Source: Burkholderia catarinensis
Lineage (GTDB): Bacteria > Pseudomonadota > Gammaproteobacteria > Burkholderiales > Burkholderiaceae
DNA: 64,000 nt
Assembly: GCF_001883705.2 (NCBI RefSeq)
Contig: NZ_MDEQ02000014.1
Coordinates: 1 to 64,000, forward strand
Direction: 5' to 3'
Part shown: positions 1 through 8,157 of the stretch, one piece after another
Numbering within the stretch: the first letter of the stretch is position 1
Layout of the letters: each line of letters opens with the position of its first letter
Made by a program: the position numbers and the translations under genes
The notes under the pieces: generated by a model
Database searches by the model: none
Told to the model about the DNA's origin: nothing
The model's input: only the letters and a program-made list of their open reading frames with translations

Positions 1-1001
1 TTGTCGATGATCGGCCGCGCCACCCGCTCGTGAATGCCGACCGCCCCCATCGGCACATAGCCCGACGTGAGGCCCTTGGCCATCGTGATCAGGTCCGGCT
101 CGAAGCCGAAGTGCTGGTGTGCGAACCATTCGCCGGTGCGGCCGAAGCCGCCGATCACTTCGTCGGCGACGAGCAGGATGTCGTACTTGCGGCAGATCCG
201 CTGGATTTCCGGCCAGTACGTCGACGGCGGGAAGATCACGCCGCCCGCGCCCTGGAACGGCTCGCCGATGAATGCCGCGACGTTCTCCGCGCCGAGTTCG
301 AGGATCTTCGCCTCGAGCTGCTGCGCGCGCGCGAGGCCGAACGCTTCCGGCGTTTCGCCCGGCTGTGCTTCGCCGAAGAAGTACGGCTGGTCGATGTGCA
401 CGATGTGCTCGACCTTCGACGGCATCTGCTCGTGCATGTAGCCCATCCCGCCGAGCGTGCCGCCCGCGATCGTCGAGCCGTGGTAGCCGTTCTTGCGCGA
501 GATCACGAATTTCTTCTGCGGCTTGCCCTGCACGCGCCAGTACTGGTGCACGAGACGCAGCACGGTGTCGTTGCCTTCCGAGCCGCTGTTGCAGTAGAAG
601 AAGTGGTTGAAGCCGGCGGGCGTCACTTCCGCGAGCATGGCCGACAGTTCGATCACCGGCGGGTGCGTCGTCTTGAAGAACGTGTTGTAGAACGGCAGTT
701 CCTGCAACTGGCGGTACGCGGCGTCGGCGAGCTCCTTGCGGCCGTAGCCGACGTTCACGCACCACAGGCCGGCCATCCCGTCGATCACCTTGTTGCCGTC
801 CGAGTCCCACAGGTAGACGCCGTCGGCCTTCACGATCACGCGGCTGCCCGCGCGATTCAGCGCGCCCATGTCCGAGAACGGGTGGATGTGGTGTGCGGCG
901 TCGAGCGCGCGGTATTCGGCGGTCGAGCGTGCCTGGGTCGCGCGCGGCGCGGCGGCCGGCGCCGCCGGCTGGATCCACGCCGATTCGTTGCGGTAAGTCA
1001 T
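1..1001 (-). CDS. spuC: Putrescine/polyamine:pyruvate aminotransferase, C-terminus cut by window edge
   Basis: Class III PLP-dependent aminotransferase, probably transferring the amino group of putrescine or a related diamine to pyruvate in the cytoplasm. The visible 333 residues start at an ATG at 1001 (MTYRNESAWIQ). They contain the class III landmarks NSGSEGNDTVLRL (PLP phosphate region), the YHGSTIAGG motif, LLVADEVIGGFGRTG (the Asp that contacts the pyridine nitrogen) and TMAKGLTSGYVP, which holds the Schiff-base lysine. The gene lies 37 bp downstream of the glutamine-synthetase-like gene on the same strand. The order hydrolase-synthetase-aminotransferase matches Pseudomonas spuA-spuB-spuC, which is the main reason for the substrate call. 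The exact amine is inference; a beta-alanine or other omega-amino acid aminotransferase is the alternative. Confidence 0.85.
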   Translation of the reverse strand, partial: MTYRNESAWIQPAAPAAAPRATQARSTAEYRALDAAHHIHPFSDMGALNRAGSRVIVKADGVYLWDSDGNKVIDGMAGLWCVNVGYGRKELADAAYRQLQELPFYNTFFKTTHPPVIELSAMLAEVTPAGFNHFFYCNSGSEGNDTVLRLVHQYWRVQGKPQKKFVISRKNGYHGSTIAGGTLGGMGYMHEQMPSKVEHIVHIDQPYFFGEAQPGETPEAFGLARAQQLEAKILELGAENVAAFIGEPFQGAGGVIFPPSTYWPEIQRICRKYDILLVADEVIGGFGRTGEWFAHQHFGFEPDLITMAKGLTSGYVPMGAVGIHERVARPIID

Positions 1002-1038
1002 GTTTCCTCCGTGATTCCGTATGCGGTTGTGCGCGCGC

Positions 1039-2367
1039 TTACACGTGCAGCAGCAGATGGCGGCGTTCCCACGAGCTGATCACGCGGAAGAACGCTTCGT
1101 ATTCGGTTTCCTTCAGCGCGAAATACGCCTTCAGGAACTTGTGGCCGAGGATCTCGCCGAGCGGCTCGCACGCGGCCATCAGCGTCAGCCCCTCCTCGAG
1201 GTTGCGCGGCAGCTGGTACGGCAGGTCGTAGCCGTCGCTGACGAGCGGCTCGGTCGGCTCCAGGCGCTGCGTCATGCCGAGATAGCCGGCCGCGAGCGTC
1301 GCGGCGAGCGCGAGGTACGGGTTGCAGTCGACACCCGGGATGCGGTTCTCGATGCGGCGTGCCGACGGGCCCGAGTGCGGGATCCGGAAGCCGACCGTGC
1401 GGTTGTCGTAGCCCCACTGCACGTTGATCGGCGCGGCCATGAAGCGCGACAGCCGGCGGTACGAGTTGATGTACGGCGCGAAGATCGGCATCAGCGCCGG
1501 CGTGTACTTCTGCAGCCCCGCGAGGTAGTTGTAGAACATCGACGTCGCGCCGCCCGTCTCCTGCGACGTGAACAGGTTCTGGCCCGTTTCCTCGTCGACG
1601 ATGCTCTGGTGCACGTGCATCGCCGAACCCGGTTCGTCTTCCATCGGCTTGGCCATGAACGTCGCGTACATGTTGTGACGCAGCGCGGCCTCGCGCACCG
1701 TGCGCTTGAACAGGAATACCTGGTCGGCCAGCGACAGCGCGTCGCCGTGCATGAAGTTGATCTCCATCTGCGCGGCGCCGACTTCGTGGATCAGCGTGTC
1801 GATGTCGAGGTTCTGCGCTTCGCAGTACTCGTAGATGTCCTCGAACAACGGATCGAACTCGTTGACGGCCTCGATCGAATACGACTGGCGGCCCGTTTCG
1901 GGGCGGCCCGTACGGCCCACCGGCGGACGCAGCGGCAGGTCGGGATCCTTGTTCATGTCGACGAGATAGAACTCGAGTTCCGGTGCGACCACGGGCTTCC
2001 AGCCCTTGGCCTTGTACAGGTCGAGCACGCGGCGCAGCACGTAGCGCGGCGAGATCTCGACCGGCGAGCCGTCGAAGTGCACGCAATCGTGGATCACCTG
2101 CGCGGTCGGGTCGCTGGCCCACGGGATCAGGCGGATCGTCGACGCGTCGGGCACGCACACCATGTCGGGATCGGTCACGCCGGTCAGCGAGCCGTCTTCC
2201 GGATATTCGCCGGTGACGGTCTGCACCATCACGGCCTGCGGCAGGCGCATCGATTCGCCGGACGTGAACTTGTTGCGCGGCGTGATCTTGCCGCGCGCGA
2301 TGCCGGCCATGTCGGGAATGATCGCCTCGACTTCGGTGATCCGGTACTGCTTCAGAAAGTCTTCCAT
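1039..2367 (-). CDS. puuA: Gamma-glutamylputrescine synthetase (glutamine synthetase family)
   Basis: ATP-dependent ligase of the glutamine synthetase fold that joins glutamate to putrescine as the first step of the gamma-glutamyl polyamine pathway. The 442-residue protein is close to the usual 450-470 of PuuA/SpuB enzymes. It carries the family blocks MEINFMHGDAL (metal-binding), MHVHQSI and NRTVGFRIP. The start at 2367 (MEDFLKQYRI) is chosen because the homologous N-terminus begins there; the open frame upstream to 2523 is arginine-rich shadow sequence of the neighbouring gene. It lies 29 bp behind the puuD-like gene and 37 bp ahead of the aminotransferase, so all three are probably cotranscribed. 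The polyamine role follows from this context; true glutamine synthetase GlnA is larger and sits with ntrBC. Confidence 0.88.
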   Translation of the reverse strand: MEDFLKQYRITEVEAIIPDMAGIARGKITPRNKFTSGESMRLPQAVMVQTVTGEYPEDGSLTGVTDPDMVCVPDASTIRLIPWASDPTAQVIHDCVHFDGSPVEISPRYVLRRVLDLYKAKGWKPVVAPELEFYLVDMNKDPDLPLRPPVGRTGRPETGRQSYSIEAVNEFDPLFEDIYEYCEAQNLDIDTLIHEVGAAQMEINFMHGDALSLADQVFLFKRTVREAALRHNMYATFMAKPMEDEPGSAMHVHQSIVDEETGQNLFTSQETGGATSMFYNYLAGLQKYTPALMPIFAPYINSYRRLSRFMAAPINVQWGYDNRTVGFRIPHSGPSARRIENRIPGVDCNPYLALAATLAAGYLGMTQRLEPTEPLVSDGYDLPYQLPRNLEEGLTLMAACEPLGEILGHKFLKAYFALKETEYEAFFRVISSWERRHLLLHV

Positions 2368-2396
2368 GTCTGTTCTCGTTTTGTAGGTCGGCGCGC

Positions 2397-3182
2397 TCAG
2401 ATGAGCGCGGCGGCGGCCGTGGTGTGCGTGCGGGCCTTGCGGCGGGCGCGGCAGGCGTCGCCGAAGGCGCGGAAGATCGCGCTCGACAGCGGGTCCTGCG
2501 CATGCCGCCATTCCGGATGCCATTGCACGGCGAGTGCGAAAGCCGGTGCGTCGACGACGCTCACGGCCTCGATCAGGCCGTCGGGCGCGACGGCTTCGAC
2601 GGCGAGGCCGGAGCCGAGCTGCGCGATGCCCTGCTTGTGCAGCGAGTTCACGTGCACTTCGTCGCGGCCGCCGGCGAGCCCATGCAGCTTGCCGCCGGGC
2701 GTCAGGCGCACGACGTGCGCGGGGCCGTATTGCGACGCCATCGGCGCGGTGTCGTCCTCGCGGTGATCGGCGAAGCCCGGCACGTCATGCACGCGCTGGT
2801 GCAGCGTGCCGCCGCAGACGACGTTCAGCTCCTGGAAGCCGCGGCATACGGCGAGCACGGGCACGCCTGCGGCGATTGCCGCGCGCAGCAGCGGCAGTGT
2901 CGTCGCGTCGCGTGCCGGGTCGTGCTTCGTGCCGGGGGCGCTCGGTTCGCCGCCGTACAGGTGCGGCTCGACGTTCGAGTAGCTGCCGGTAAACAACAGG
3001 CCGTCGACCGTGTCGAGCACGTCGTCGACCGACTGGCGCTCGCCGAGCGCGGGCAGCACCATCGCGAACGCGTGCGCGCCGTCGACGATCGCGGCGACGT
3101 ATTTGTCGCCGACCGTATGCGACGCGTGTGCGCCGATTTGCGTGTGGTCGGCGGTGATGCCGACGAGGGGTTTCCTTTCCAT
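2397..3182 (-). CDS. puuD: Gamma-glutamyl-GABA hydrolase (class I GATase-like)
   Basis: Cytoplasmic hydrolase expected to release GABA and glutamate from gamma-glutamyl-GABA, the last step of the gamma-glutamylated putrescine pathway. The 261-residue protein has the catalytic triad of the peptidase C26 family: Cys113 in AVCRGFQELN, and His222 with Glu224 in QWHPEW. E. coli PuuD uses Cys114, His222 and Glu224, an almost exact match in position. It is the first gene of a minus-strand operon with the synthetase and aminotransferase. The pathway also needs an oxidase acting on gamma-glutamylputrescine (PuuB) if the aminotransferase does not take that role; none is visible in this window. Confidence 0.9.
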   Translation of the reverse strand: MERKPLVGITADHTQIGAHASHTVGDKYVAAIVDGAHAFAMVLPALGERQSVDDVLDTVDGLLFTGSYSNVEPHLYGGEPSAPGTKHDPARDATTLPLLRAAIAAGVPVLAVCRGFQELNVVCGGTLHQRVHDVPGFADHREDDTAPMASQYGPAHVVRLTPGGKLHGLAGGRDEVHVNSLHKQGIAQLGSGLAVEAVAPDGLIEAVSVVDAPAFALAVQWHPEWRHAQDPLSSAIFRAFGDACRARRKARTHTTAAAALI

Positions 3183-4088
3183 GACGTCAATCAGTTATCC
3201 GAAGGGCTGCCGCGTACGTCTTGCCGGATGTGGAAAAACACCGGCGTGCAGCAACCCCGCAGCCTGGCGCAAAGCGCAAGGCCGCTGGTGAATGGGCGCA
3301 ACGGGATGGCGTGGCGATCCGCGCTGCGCGCGACGATCAGGCCGTCGTTCGTTTCATCGCGATACGCGACGCGGCAACGAATGCGCGAACGCGTTCCGTC
3401 ACCGCACGGACAATGCGGTTGGCGAATCGGCAGAAAAAACGAACGACGTGAAGAGAGGAGAGGCGCTACGGCAGCAGCGACGCCACTTCGTCGGTATCGA
3501 CGGCGACGAATGCGCGTGCGGAAACAGCGTTGTGACGCCGAACGGAACGGCGGGACAGGATGGTGTAGATCGACAGGTGAAGCAGGCGAGGACTATGCCA
3601 GCCGCAACTGCCGTCGTCGGAAGCGGGCGCCGCGCTGCGCAAACTTCGCACATCGCCTCGATCCCACCTCACCAGAGGGCCACGGACTCTCACGATTACA
3701 CTCGACTGGTTTGTTGAAAGTATTGAACACCTGACCGTTTCGACGCGCTGGGCGTTTAAAATAATCAAGGCGCCGGTCCTGCGTCATTTACATTGACGGG
3801 CATCAATTGGTGCGTTGCGATAACGCTTTTTGCTGCCCATGAAAGTCTGATGACGCCGACCTGAGAGCCAGCATATACGAGCCAAAAACGGCGTCAAATG
3901 TTTTTTAACGGTCCTGCATCAGGGCTTTCCCGAGCAGCGGGAACAAAAGATTCGCAAAAGGAATAACCGGCGAGGTGTTCATTATTTCGAACGCCTTTCA
4001 GGGTTTTCCCCGCTGATGTGCGGCATAAAGTGATTAGAATATTCAACGGCTGTCCACCGCGTCGTTTCACTTTGTCATCGCACTTATC
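3183..4088. other. 906-bp intergenic region between divergent polyamine genes
   Basis: I see no convincing gene here. The open frames have Burkholderia-atypical composition and no supporting start signals. The right third (about 3700-4088) is visibly more AT-rich than its surroundings and probably holds the promoters for the minus-strand hydrolase operon and the plus-strand regulator. A short inverted repeat, GCGTT with AACGC around a 5-bp spacer (3812-3826), is followed by five T residues; it could be a weak terminator or operator. The length is unusual for a divergent promoter region in this genome type, so an unannotated RNA or a long leader is possible but unsupported. Confidence 0.5.
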
Positions 4089-4658
4089 GTGTCCGAAATC
4101 GAATCGATGTCCACCGAAGTCTCCGAGCGCCTGCGTTTCGTGCGCAACAAGCATGGCCTGTCGCAGCGCGAACTCGCGAAGCGGGCCGGCGTGACCAACG
4201 GCACGATCTCGCTGATCGAACAGGGCCGCGTGAGCCCGTCGGTCGGCTCGTTGAAGAAACTGCTCGAATGCATCCCGATGAGTCTCGCGGAGTTCTTCAC
4301 GTTCGAGCTGGTCGAATCGCGCTCGGTCGTGTCGCGTCGCGACGAGATGCCGAACCTCGGCAACGACACGCTCGCGTTTCATCTGGTCGGCGCGAGCGTG
4401 AAGGACCGCAACATGTGCATCCTGCGCGAGATCTACCAGCCGCACGCCGATACGGGCCCCGAGATGCTCGTGCACGCGGGGCACGAGGGCGGCGTCGTCG
4501 TGTCGGGCCGGCTCGAGCTGACCGTCGACGGCGCGACGTGGCTGCTCGACCCCGGGGACGGCTACTACTTCGAAAGCCGTTTGCCGCACCGTTTTCGCAA
4601 TCCCAGCGCGGAACTGATCTGCGAGGTCGTCTCGGCCAATTCGCCGGCGACCTTCTGA
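4089..4658 (+). CDS. puuR: XRE-cupin transcriptional regulator, PuuR-like
   Basis: Repressor-type regulator of 189 residues with an N-terminal XRE helix-turn-helix (about residues 10-65, LSQRELAKRAGVTNGTISLI) and a C-terminal cupin domain (about 100-185, HAGHEGGVVVSGRLELTVDG). This layout and length match E. coli PuuR, which represses putrescine utilisation genes. The start is a GTG at 4089; an in-frame ATG at 4107 would give a protein six residues shorter. It lies 92 bp upstream of the PuuC-type aldehyde dehydrogenase on the same strand and diverges from the puuD-puuA-spuC operon, so control of both arms of the pathway is likely. The inducing ligand cannot be read from sequence. Confidence 0.85.
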   Translation: MSEIESMSTEVSERLRFVRNKHGLSQRELAKRAGVTNGTISLIEQGRVSPSVGSLKKLLECIPMSLAEFFTFELVESRSVVSRRDEMPNLGNDTLAFHLVGASVKDRNMCILREIYQPHADTGPEMLVHAGHEGGVVVSGRLELTVDGATWLLDPGDGYYFESRLPHRFRNPSAELICEVVSANSPATF

Positions 4659-4750
4659 CCCACCGCGCGTCACCGCATTCGCTGCCGGCCGGCCGCGCGT
4701 CACGCGCGCGCCGCGCCGTATCGCGAATGCCACAACATTGAGGCATCCTG

Positions 4751-6241
4751 ATGAACAAGTTGACTTTGGCTGACTGGCAGGACAAGGCGGCGTCCCTCGA
4801 GATCGAAGGGCGCGCATTCATCGACGGCGCGTCGCGCGATGCGCACGGCGGCAAGACGTTCGATTGCGTGAGCCCGATCGACGCTCGCGTGCTCGCGAAG
4901 GTGGCCGACTGCGGCGAAGCCGACGTGAACGCGGCCGTCGCGGCCGCGCGCCGCGCGTTCGATGCCGGCGTGTGGGCCGGCCTGAATCCGCGAGCGCGCA
5001 AGGCCGTGCTGCTGCGCTGGGCCGCGCTGATGCGCGAGCATCTCGACGAACTGTCGCTGCTCGAGACGCTCGACGCGGGCAAGCCGATCGGCGACACGAC
5101 GACGGTCGACGTGCCGGGCGCCGCGTACTGCGTCGAATGGTTCGCGGAGGCGATCGACAAGGTCGGCGGCGAGGTCGCGCCGGCCGATCATCATCTCGTC
5201 GGCCTCGTCACGCGCGAGCCGGTCGGCGTGGTGGCGGCCGTCGTGCCGTGGAACTTCCCGATCCTGATGGCCGCGTGGAAGTTCGGCCCCGCGCTCGCGG
5301 CCGGCAACAGCGTCGTGCTGAAGCCGTCGGAGAAATCGCCGCTGACCGCGATCCGCGTCGCGCAGCTCGCGTACGAGGCCGGGATTCCGGCCGGCGTGTT
5401 CAACGTCGTGCCGGGCGCGGGCGAGCCGGGCAAGCTGCTCGCGCTGCATCGCGACGTCGACTGCATCGCGTTCACGGGGTCGACGGCGGTCGGCAAGCTG
5501 ATCATGCAGTACGCCGCGCAGTCGAACCTGAAGCGCGCGTGGCTCGAGCTCGGCGGCAAATCGCCGAACATCGTGCTGCCCGATTGCCCCGATCTCGAGC
5601 GCGCCGCGCAGGCCGCGGCCGGCGCGATCTTCTACAACATGGGCGAGATGTGCACGGCCGGCTCGCGGCTGCTCGTGCACCGCGACATCAAGGACGCGTT
5701 CATCGAGAAGCTCGTCGCCGCCGCGCGCGCGTATGTGCCCGGCAATCCGCTCGATCCGTCGGTATCGATGGGCGCGATCGTCGACGGCATCCAGCTCGAG
5801 CGCGTGCTCGGCTATATCGACGCGGGGCGCAGCGAAGGCCGGCTGATCACGGGCGGCACGCGCGTGAAGGAGGAAACGGGCGGTTTCTACGTCGAGCCGA
5901 CGGTGTTCGAGGTGAAGCCCGATGCAAAGATCGCGCGCGAGGAGATCTTCGGGCCCGTGCTGTCGGTGATCGTGTTCGACGACGTCGACGAGGCCGTGCG
6001 GATCGCCAACGACACCGAATACGGGCTGGCCGCGGCCGTGTGGACGTCGAACCTGACGACCGCGCACGACGTGTCGCGCCGGCTGCGCGCGGGCACCGTG
6101 TGGGTGAACTGCTACGACGAGGGCGGCGACATGAACTTCCCGTTCGGCGGCTACAAGCAGTCGGGCAACGGCCGCGACAAGTCGCTGCACGCGCTCGAGA
6201 AATACACCGAGCTGAAGTCGACGCTGATCCGGCTGCGCTGA
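4751..6241 (+). CDS. puuC: Gamma-glutamyl-gamma-aminobutyraldehyde dehydrogenase
   Basis: NAD(P)-dependent aldehyde dehydrogenase of 496 residues, expected to oxidise gamma-glutamyl-gamma-aminobutyraldehyde (or aminobutyraldehyde) to the acid. The superfamily core is complete: VVPWNFPILM, KPSEKSPLTA for nucleotide binding, FTGSTAVG, the general base Glu near residue 266 in LELGGKSPN, and the nucleophile Cys near residue 301 in GEMCTAGSR. The EIFGPVLSV and FPFGGYKQSGNGRD blocks near the C-terminus are also intact. It follows the PuuR-like gene and is separated from the convergent copper chaperone gene by a strong hairpin. The substrate is inferred from the neighbourhood; the fold class is certain. 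Confidence 0.88.
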   Translation: MNKLTLADWQDKAASLEIEGRAFIDGASRDAHGGKTFDCVSPIDARVLAKVADCGEADVNAAVAAARRAFDAGVWAGLNPRARKAVLLRWAALMREHLDELSLLETLDAGKPIGDTTTVDVPGAAYCVEWFAEAIDKVGGEVAPADHHLVGLVTREPVGVVAAVVPWNFPILMAAWKFGPALAAGNSVVLKPSEKSPLTAIRVAQLAYEAGIPAGVFNVVPGAGEPGKLLALHRDVDCIAFTGSTAVGKLIMQYAAQSNLKRAWLELGGKSPNIVLPDCPDLERAAQAAAGAIFYNMGEMCTAGSRLLVHRDIKDAFIEKLVAAARAYVPGNPLDPSVSMGAIVDGIQLERVLGYIDAGRSEGRLITGGTRVKEETGGFYVEPTVFEVKPDAKIAREEIFGPVLSVIVFDDVDEAVRIANDTEYGLAAAVWTSNLTTAHDVSRRLRAGTVWVNCYDEGGDMNFPFGGYKQSGNGRDKSLHALEKYTELKSTLIRLR

Positions 6242-6247
6242 CGCGAT

Positions 6248-6284
6248 GCCGGGGGCGCATCGCCTTGGGTGGTGCGCCCCCGGC
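6248..6284. terminator. GC-rich hairpin between convergent genes
   Basis: A 12-bp perfect stem (6248-6259 with 6273-6284) around a 13-nt loop begins 7 bp after the puuC stop and ends just before the stop of the convergent copper chaperone gene. There is no clear run of T on either side, so it may stall polymerase or protect mRNA ends rather than act as a classical intrinsic terminator. Confidence 0.55.
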
Positions 6285-6296
6285 CCGCAGCGAGCG

Positions 6297-6497
6297 TTAC
6301 GCGGTGCGCAGCGCGGGGTGGAAGCCCGCGGCTTCGATGATCGACTGCACGCGCTCGGCGCCTTGCGCCGATTCGACCTTGACGCGCTTTGCCGCGACGT
6401 CGATGTCGAGCTTCGCGGCGGGATCGGCGGCCGTCACCGCGCGCGTGATCGCATTGGCGCAGCCGCCGCAGGTCATGTCCTGGACTTCGAATTCCAT
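6297..6497 (-). CDS. copZ: Heavy-metal-associated domain protein, CopZ-like copper chaperone
   Basis: Single HMA domain of 66 residues with the metal-binding MTCGGCA motif (CxxC, Cys10 and Cys13) and the usual beta-alpha-beta-beta-alpha-beta pattern ending in AAGFHPALRTA. It should bind Cu(I) in the cytoplasm and hand it to a P-type ATPase. The start ATG at 6497 follows a clear AGGAGA ribosome site. The promoter upstream has the architecture of a MerR-family copper promoter, supporting a copper role. No copA ATPase and no cueR gene lies beside it in this window, so the partner is encoded elsewhere. Confidence 0.9.
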   Translation of the reverse strand: MEFEVQDMTCGGCANAITRAVTAADPAAKLDIDVAAKRVKVESAQGAERVQSIIEAAGFHPALRTA

Positions 6498-6533
6498 CGT
6501 GTTCTCCTGAGTTGACGATTGACGAGCACCGTC

Positions 6534-6564
6534 AGCATGAAGCTTGCCATGGTGGGAAGGTCAA
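6534..6564 (-). promoter_or_regulatory. CueR/MerR-type promoter of the copper chaperone gene
   Basis: Reading the minus strand, a -35 element TTGACC (6559-6564) and a weak -10 CATGCT (6534-6539) are separated by exactly 19 bp (6540-6558). The spacer holds a CCTTCC half-site and a degenerate AAGCTT half. Over-long 19-bp spacers with this dyad are the hallmark of promoters twisted open by CueR-type MerR regulators; E. coli copA also starts TTGACCTTCC. The predicted start lies about 30 nt before the ATG at 6497. Confidence 0.7.
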
Positions 6565-6729
6565 GCGTCGTATGTGCAGGCGTGCAGGATATCGCGCGTC
6601 CGATGAGGCGTAAGGCGGTGGTCCGACGAATCGATGCGGCGCGGCGCATGCCGGCCGGTGTTTGACCTGATTGACCGCGGGCCGTGCCATGGCTCGCATC
6701 GGGAAAAACCTTTCCGGACAATGCGTTGC

Positions 6730-6749
6730 GAAGCGCTATGAAGCGCTAT
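6730..6749. repeat. Tandem 10-bp direct repeat GAAGCGCTAT
   Basis: Two exact copies of GAAGCGCTAT stand head to tail (6730-6739 and 6740-6749), about 90 bp upstream of the iron uptake genes. The 341-bp gap 6498-6838 holds this repeat, the copper promoter and an AT-richer stretch around 6779-6812 that could contain a Fur site (AAATGCGAATCGATCT-like). I could not support a precise Fur box. The direct repeat could bind an activator such as a two-component regulator; that is inference. Confidence 0.45.
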
Positions 6750-6838
6750 CTCCATAATGCCAACACGGGCATTCGATACGGAAATGCGAATCGATCTTAG
6801 TATCGATCTCCTTCAAGATCCGTTCTTCGTTCCCGACC

Positions 6839-7171
6839 ATGAATCGTTTCGCTTTCGGCTTCGCGCTGGCCCTGCTGGGCGCATCGGCAACGTCTGCATT
6901 CGCTGCCGACGATGTCGTCAACCTGACCCTGAAGGACCACAAGTTTTCGCCCGATGGCGTGACGATCCCCGCCGGCAAGAAAGTGAAATTCGTCGTGAAG
7001 AACCTCGACGCGACGCCCGCGGAATTCGAGAGCGACGACTTCAAGGCGGAGAAGGTCGTGCCGGCCGGCAAGTCGGCCGAGATCCTGGTCGGGCCGCTGA
7101 AGGCCGGTACCTACGAATTCCACGACGAGTATCACGAAGCGCAGTCGAAGACGCACCTGACCGTCAAGTAA
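6839..7171 (+). CDS. Periplasmic cupredoxin-like protein of an FTR1 iron uptake system (FtrB-like)
   Basis: A 110-residue exported protein. A signal peptide of about 22 residues ends at SAFA-AD, followed by a cupredoxin-fold domain (EfeO/FtrB type) ending in THLTVK. It has no cysteine and therefore cannot form a classical type 1 copper site; the acidic and His residues near the C-terminus (EFHDEYHEAQSKTH) are the likely metal ligands. The FTR1 permease gene starts 12 bp downstream, so both are surely one operon. In Burkholderia FtrABCD systems, FtrB is such a cupredoxin and FtrC the permease; the FtrA and FtrD partners are missing here. The exact role (iron oxidation or delivery) is inference. 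Confidence 0.8.
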   Translation: MNRFAFGFALALLGASATSAFAADDVVNLTLKDHKFSPDGVTIPAGKKVKFVVKNLDATPAEFESDDFKAEKVVPAGKSAEILVGPLKAGTYEFHDEYHEAQSKTHLTVK

Positions 7172-7183
7172 GCCGATACCGAC

Positions 7184-8020
7184 ATGCTGTCTACTGCCCT
7201 GATCGTCTTTCGTGAAGTGCTCGAGGCCGCGCTGGTGGTCTCGATCGTGATGGCCGCCACGAAGGGCGTCCCGCGGCGCGGCTGGTGGGTCGGCAGCGGG
7301 CTCGTCGGCGGCGTGGTCGGCGCCGGCCTGATCGCGGCGTTCGCCGACGTGATCTCGCAGTGGGCGTCCGGCATGGGGCAGGAAGTATTCAATGCGGGCG
7401 TGATGTTCGTCGCGACGCTGATGCTGGCCTGGCACTGCATCTGGATGAGCCGGCACGGCCGCGAGATGGCGCTGCACATGGGCGAAGTCGGACGGGCCGT
7501 TGCGGCCGGCAGCCGGCCGCTGACGGGGCTGGCCATCGTGGTCGGTGTCGCGGTGCTGCGCGAGGGCTCCGAGGCCGTGCTGTTCCTGTACGGTATCGCG
7601 GCGGGCGATCCGGGACAGACGCCGCAGATGATTGCCGGCGGGCTGCTCGGCGTGCTCGGCGGCGCCGGGCTCGGCTACACGATGTATGCGGGCCTGCTGC
7701 AGATTCCGTTGAAGCGCCTGTTCTCCGTCACCAACGGGCTGATCGTGCTGCTCGCTGCGGGGATGGCGAGTCAGTGCGTCGGCTTCCTGCTGGCTGCCGG
7801 CCTCGTGCCGTCGTGGGGCGACGCGATCTGGGACACGTCGTGGCTGCTCAAGGAATCGAGCATCGTCGGCAAGGCACTGCATACGCTGATCGGCTATACC
7901 GCGCGTCCGGCGGGCATCCAGATCGCCGCGTACGTCGCGACGCTGGCGGCGATTCTCGTGCTGACACGGCTCGTCGGCCGGCCGCAGGAGACGATCAGGC
8001 CGCCGCGGCACGCTGCGTGA
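7184..8020 (+). CDS. ftrC: FTR1-family high-affinity iron permease
   Basis: Inner-membrane iron permease of 278 residues with about seven membrane segments. Both signature REXXE motifs needed for iron translocation are intact: REVLE at residues 10-14 in the first helix and REGSE at 126-130 in the fourth. It lies 12 bp behind the periplasmic cupredoxin gene. Its length matches EfeU/FtrC proteins. Transcription probably ends at the very strong hairpin that begins 12 bp after its stop codon. Iron control by Fur is expected from the family but no clean Fur box could be read. Confidence 0.9.
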   Translation: MLSTALIVFREVLEAALVVSIVMAATKGVPRRGWWVGSGLVGGVVGAGLIAAFADVISQWASGMGQEVFNAGVMFVATLMLAWHCIWMSRHGREMALHMGEVGRAVAAGSRPLTGLAIVVGVAVLREGSEAVLFLYGIAAGDPGQTPQMIAGGLLGVLGGAGLGYTMYAGLLQIPLKRLFSVTNGLIVLLAAGMASQCVGFLLAAGLVPSWGDAIWDTSWLLKESSIVGKALHTLIGYTARPAGIQIAAYVATLAAILVLTRLVGRPQETIRPPRHAA

Positions 8021-8032
8021 GTGTTCCGGGTT

Positions 8033-8075
8033 CGAATGAAAGAAGGGGCGTCCATGACGCCCCTTCTTTCATTCG
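8033..8075. terminator. Perfect 20-bp stem, 3-nt loop hairpin after the iron permease
   Basis: Positions 8033-8052 and 8056-8075 form a perfect 20-bp inverted repeat around the loop CAT. The core is GGGGCGTC/GACGCCCC and the outer stem is AT-richer (GAATGAAAGAA with TTCTTTCATTC). It sits between the convergent ftrC and 8158-8376 genes, so a bidirectional terminator is the simplest reading, although the 3-prime side is CU-rich rather than a pure U run. Confidence 0.75.
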
Positions 8076-8157
8076 CGGCGGTGCGCGACCGGCACGTGCG
8101 CGGCGCCGACGCCGGCGACGGCTGCAGCGGATGCGCGCGGTTGCGGGTTGCGTTCGG

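Noticed and set aside
998..2503. Long Arg-rich open frames opposite or out of frame with real genes throughout the window
   Set aside because: These are shadow frames produced by high third-position GC; each lies over a gene with clear homology features.
3292..3768. Open frames of 84-141 codons in the polyamine intergenic gap
   Set aside because: Frames overlap on both strands, lack ribosome sites and show no recognisable domain or normal third-position GC pattern.
6779..6812. Fur box upstream of the iron uptake genes
   Set aside because: Only partial similarity; no clear 19-bp match or repeated hexamers, so not listed as a separate feature.
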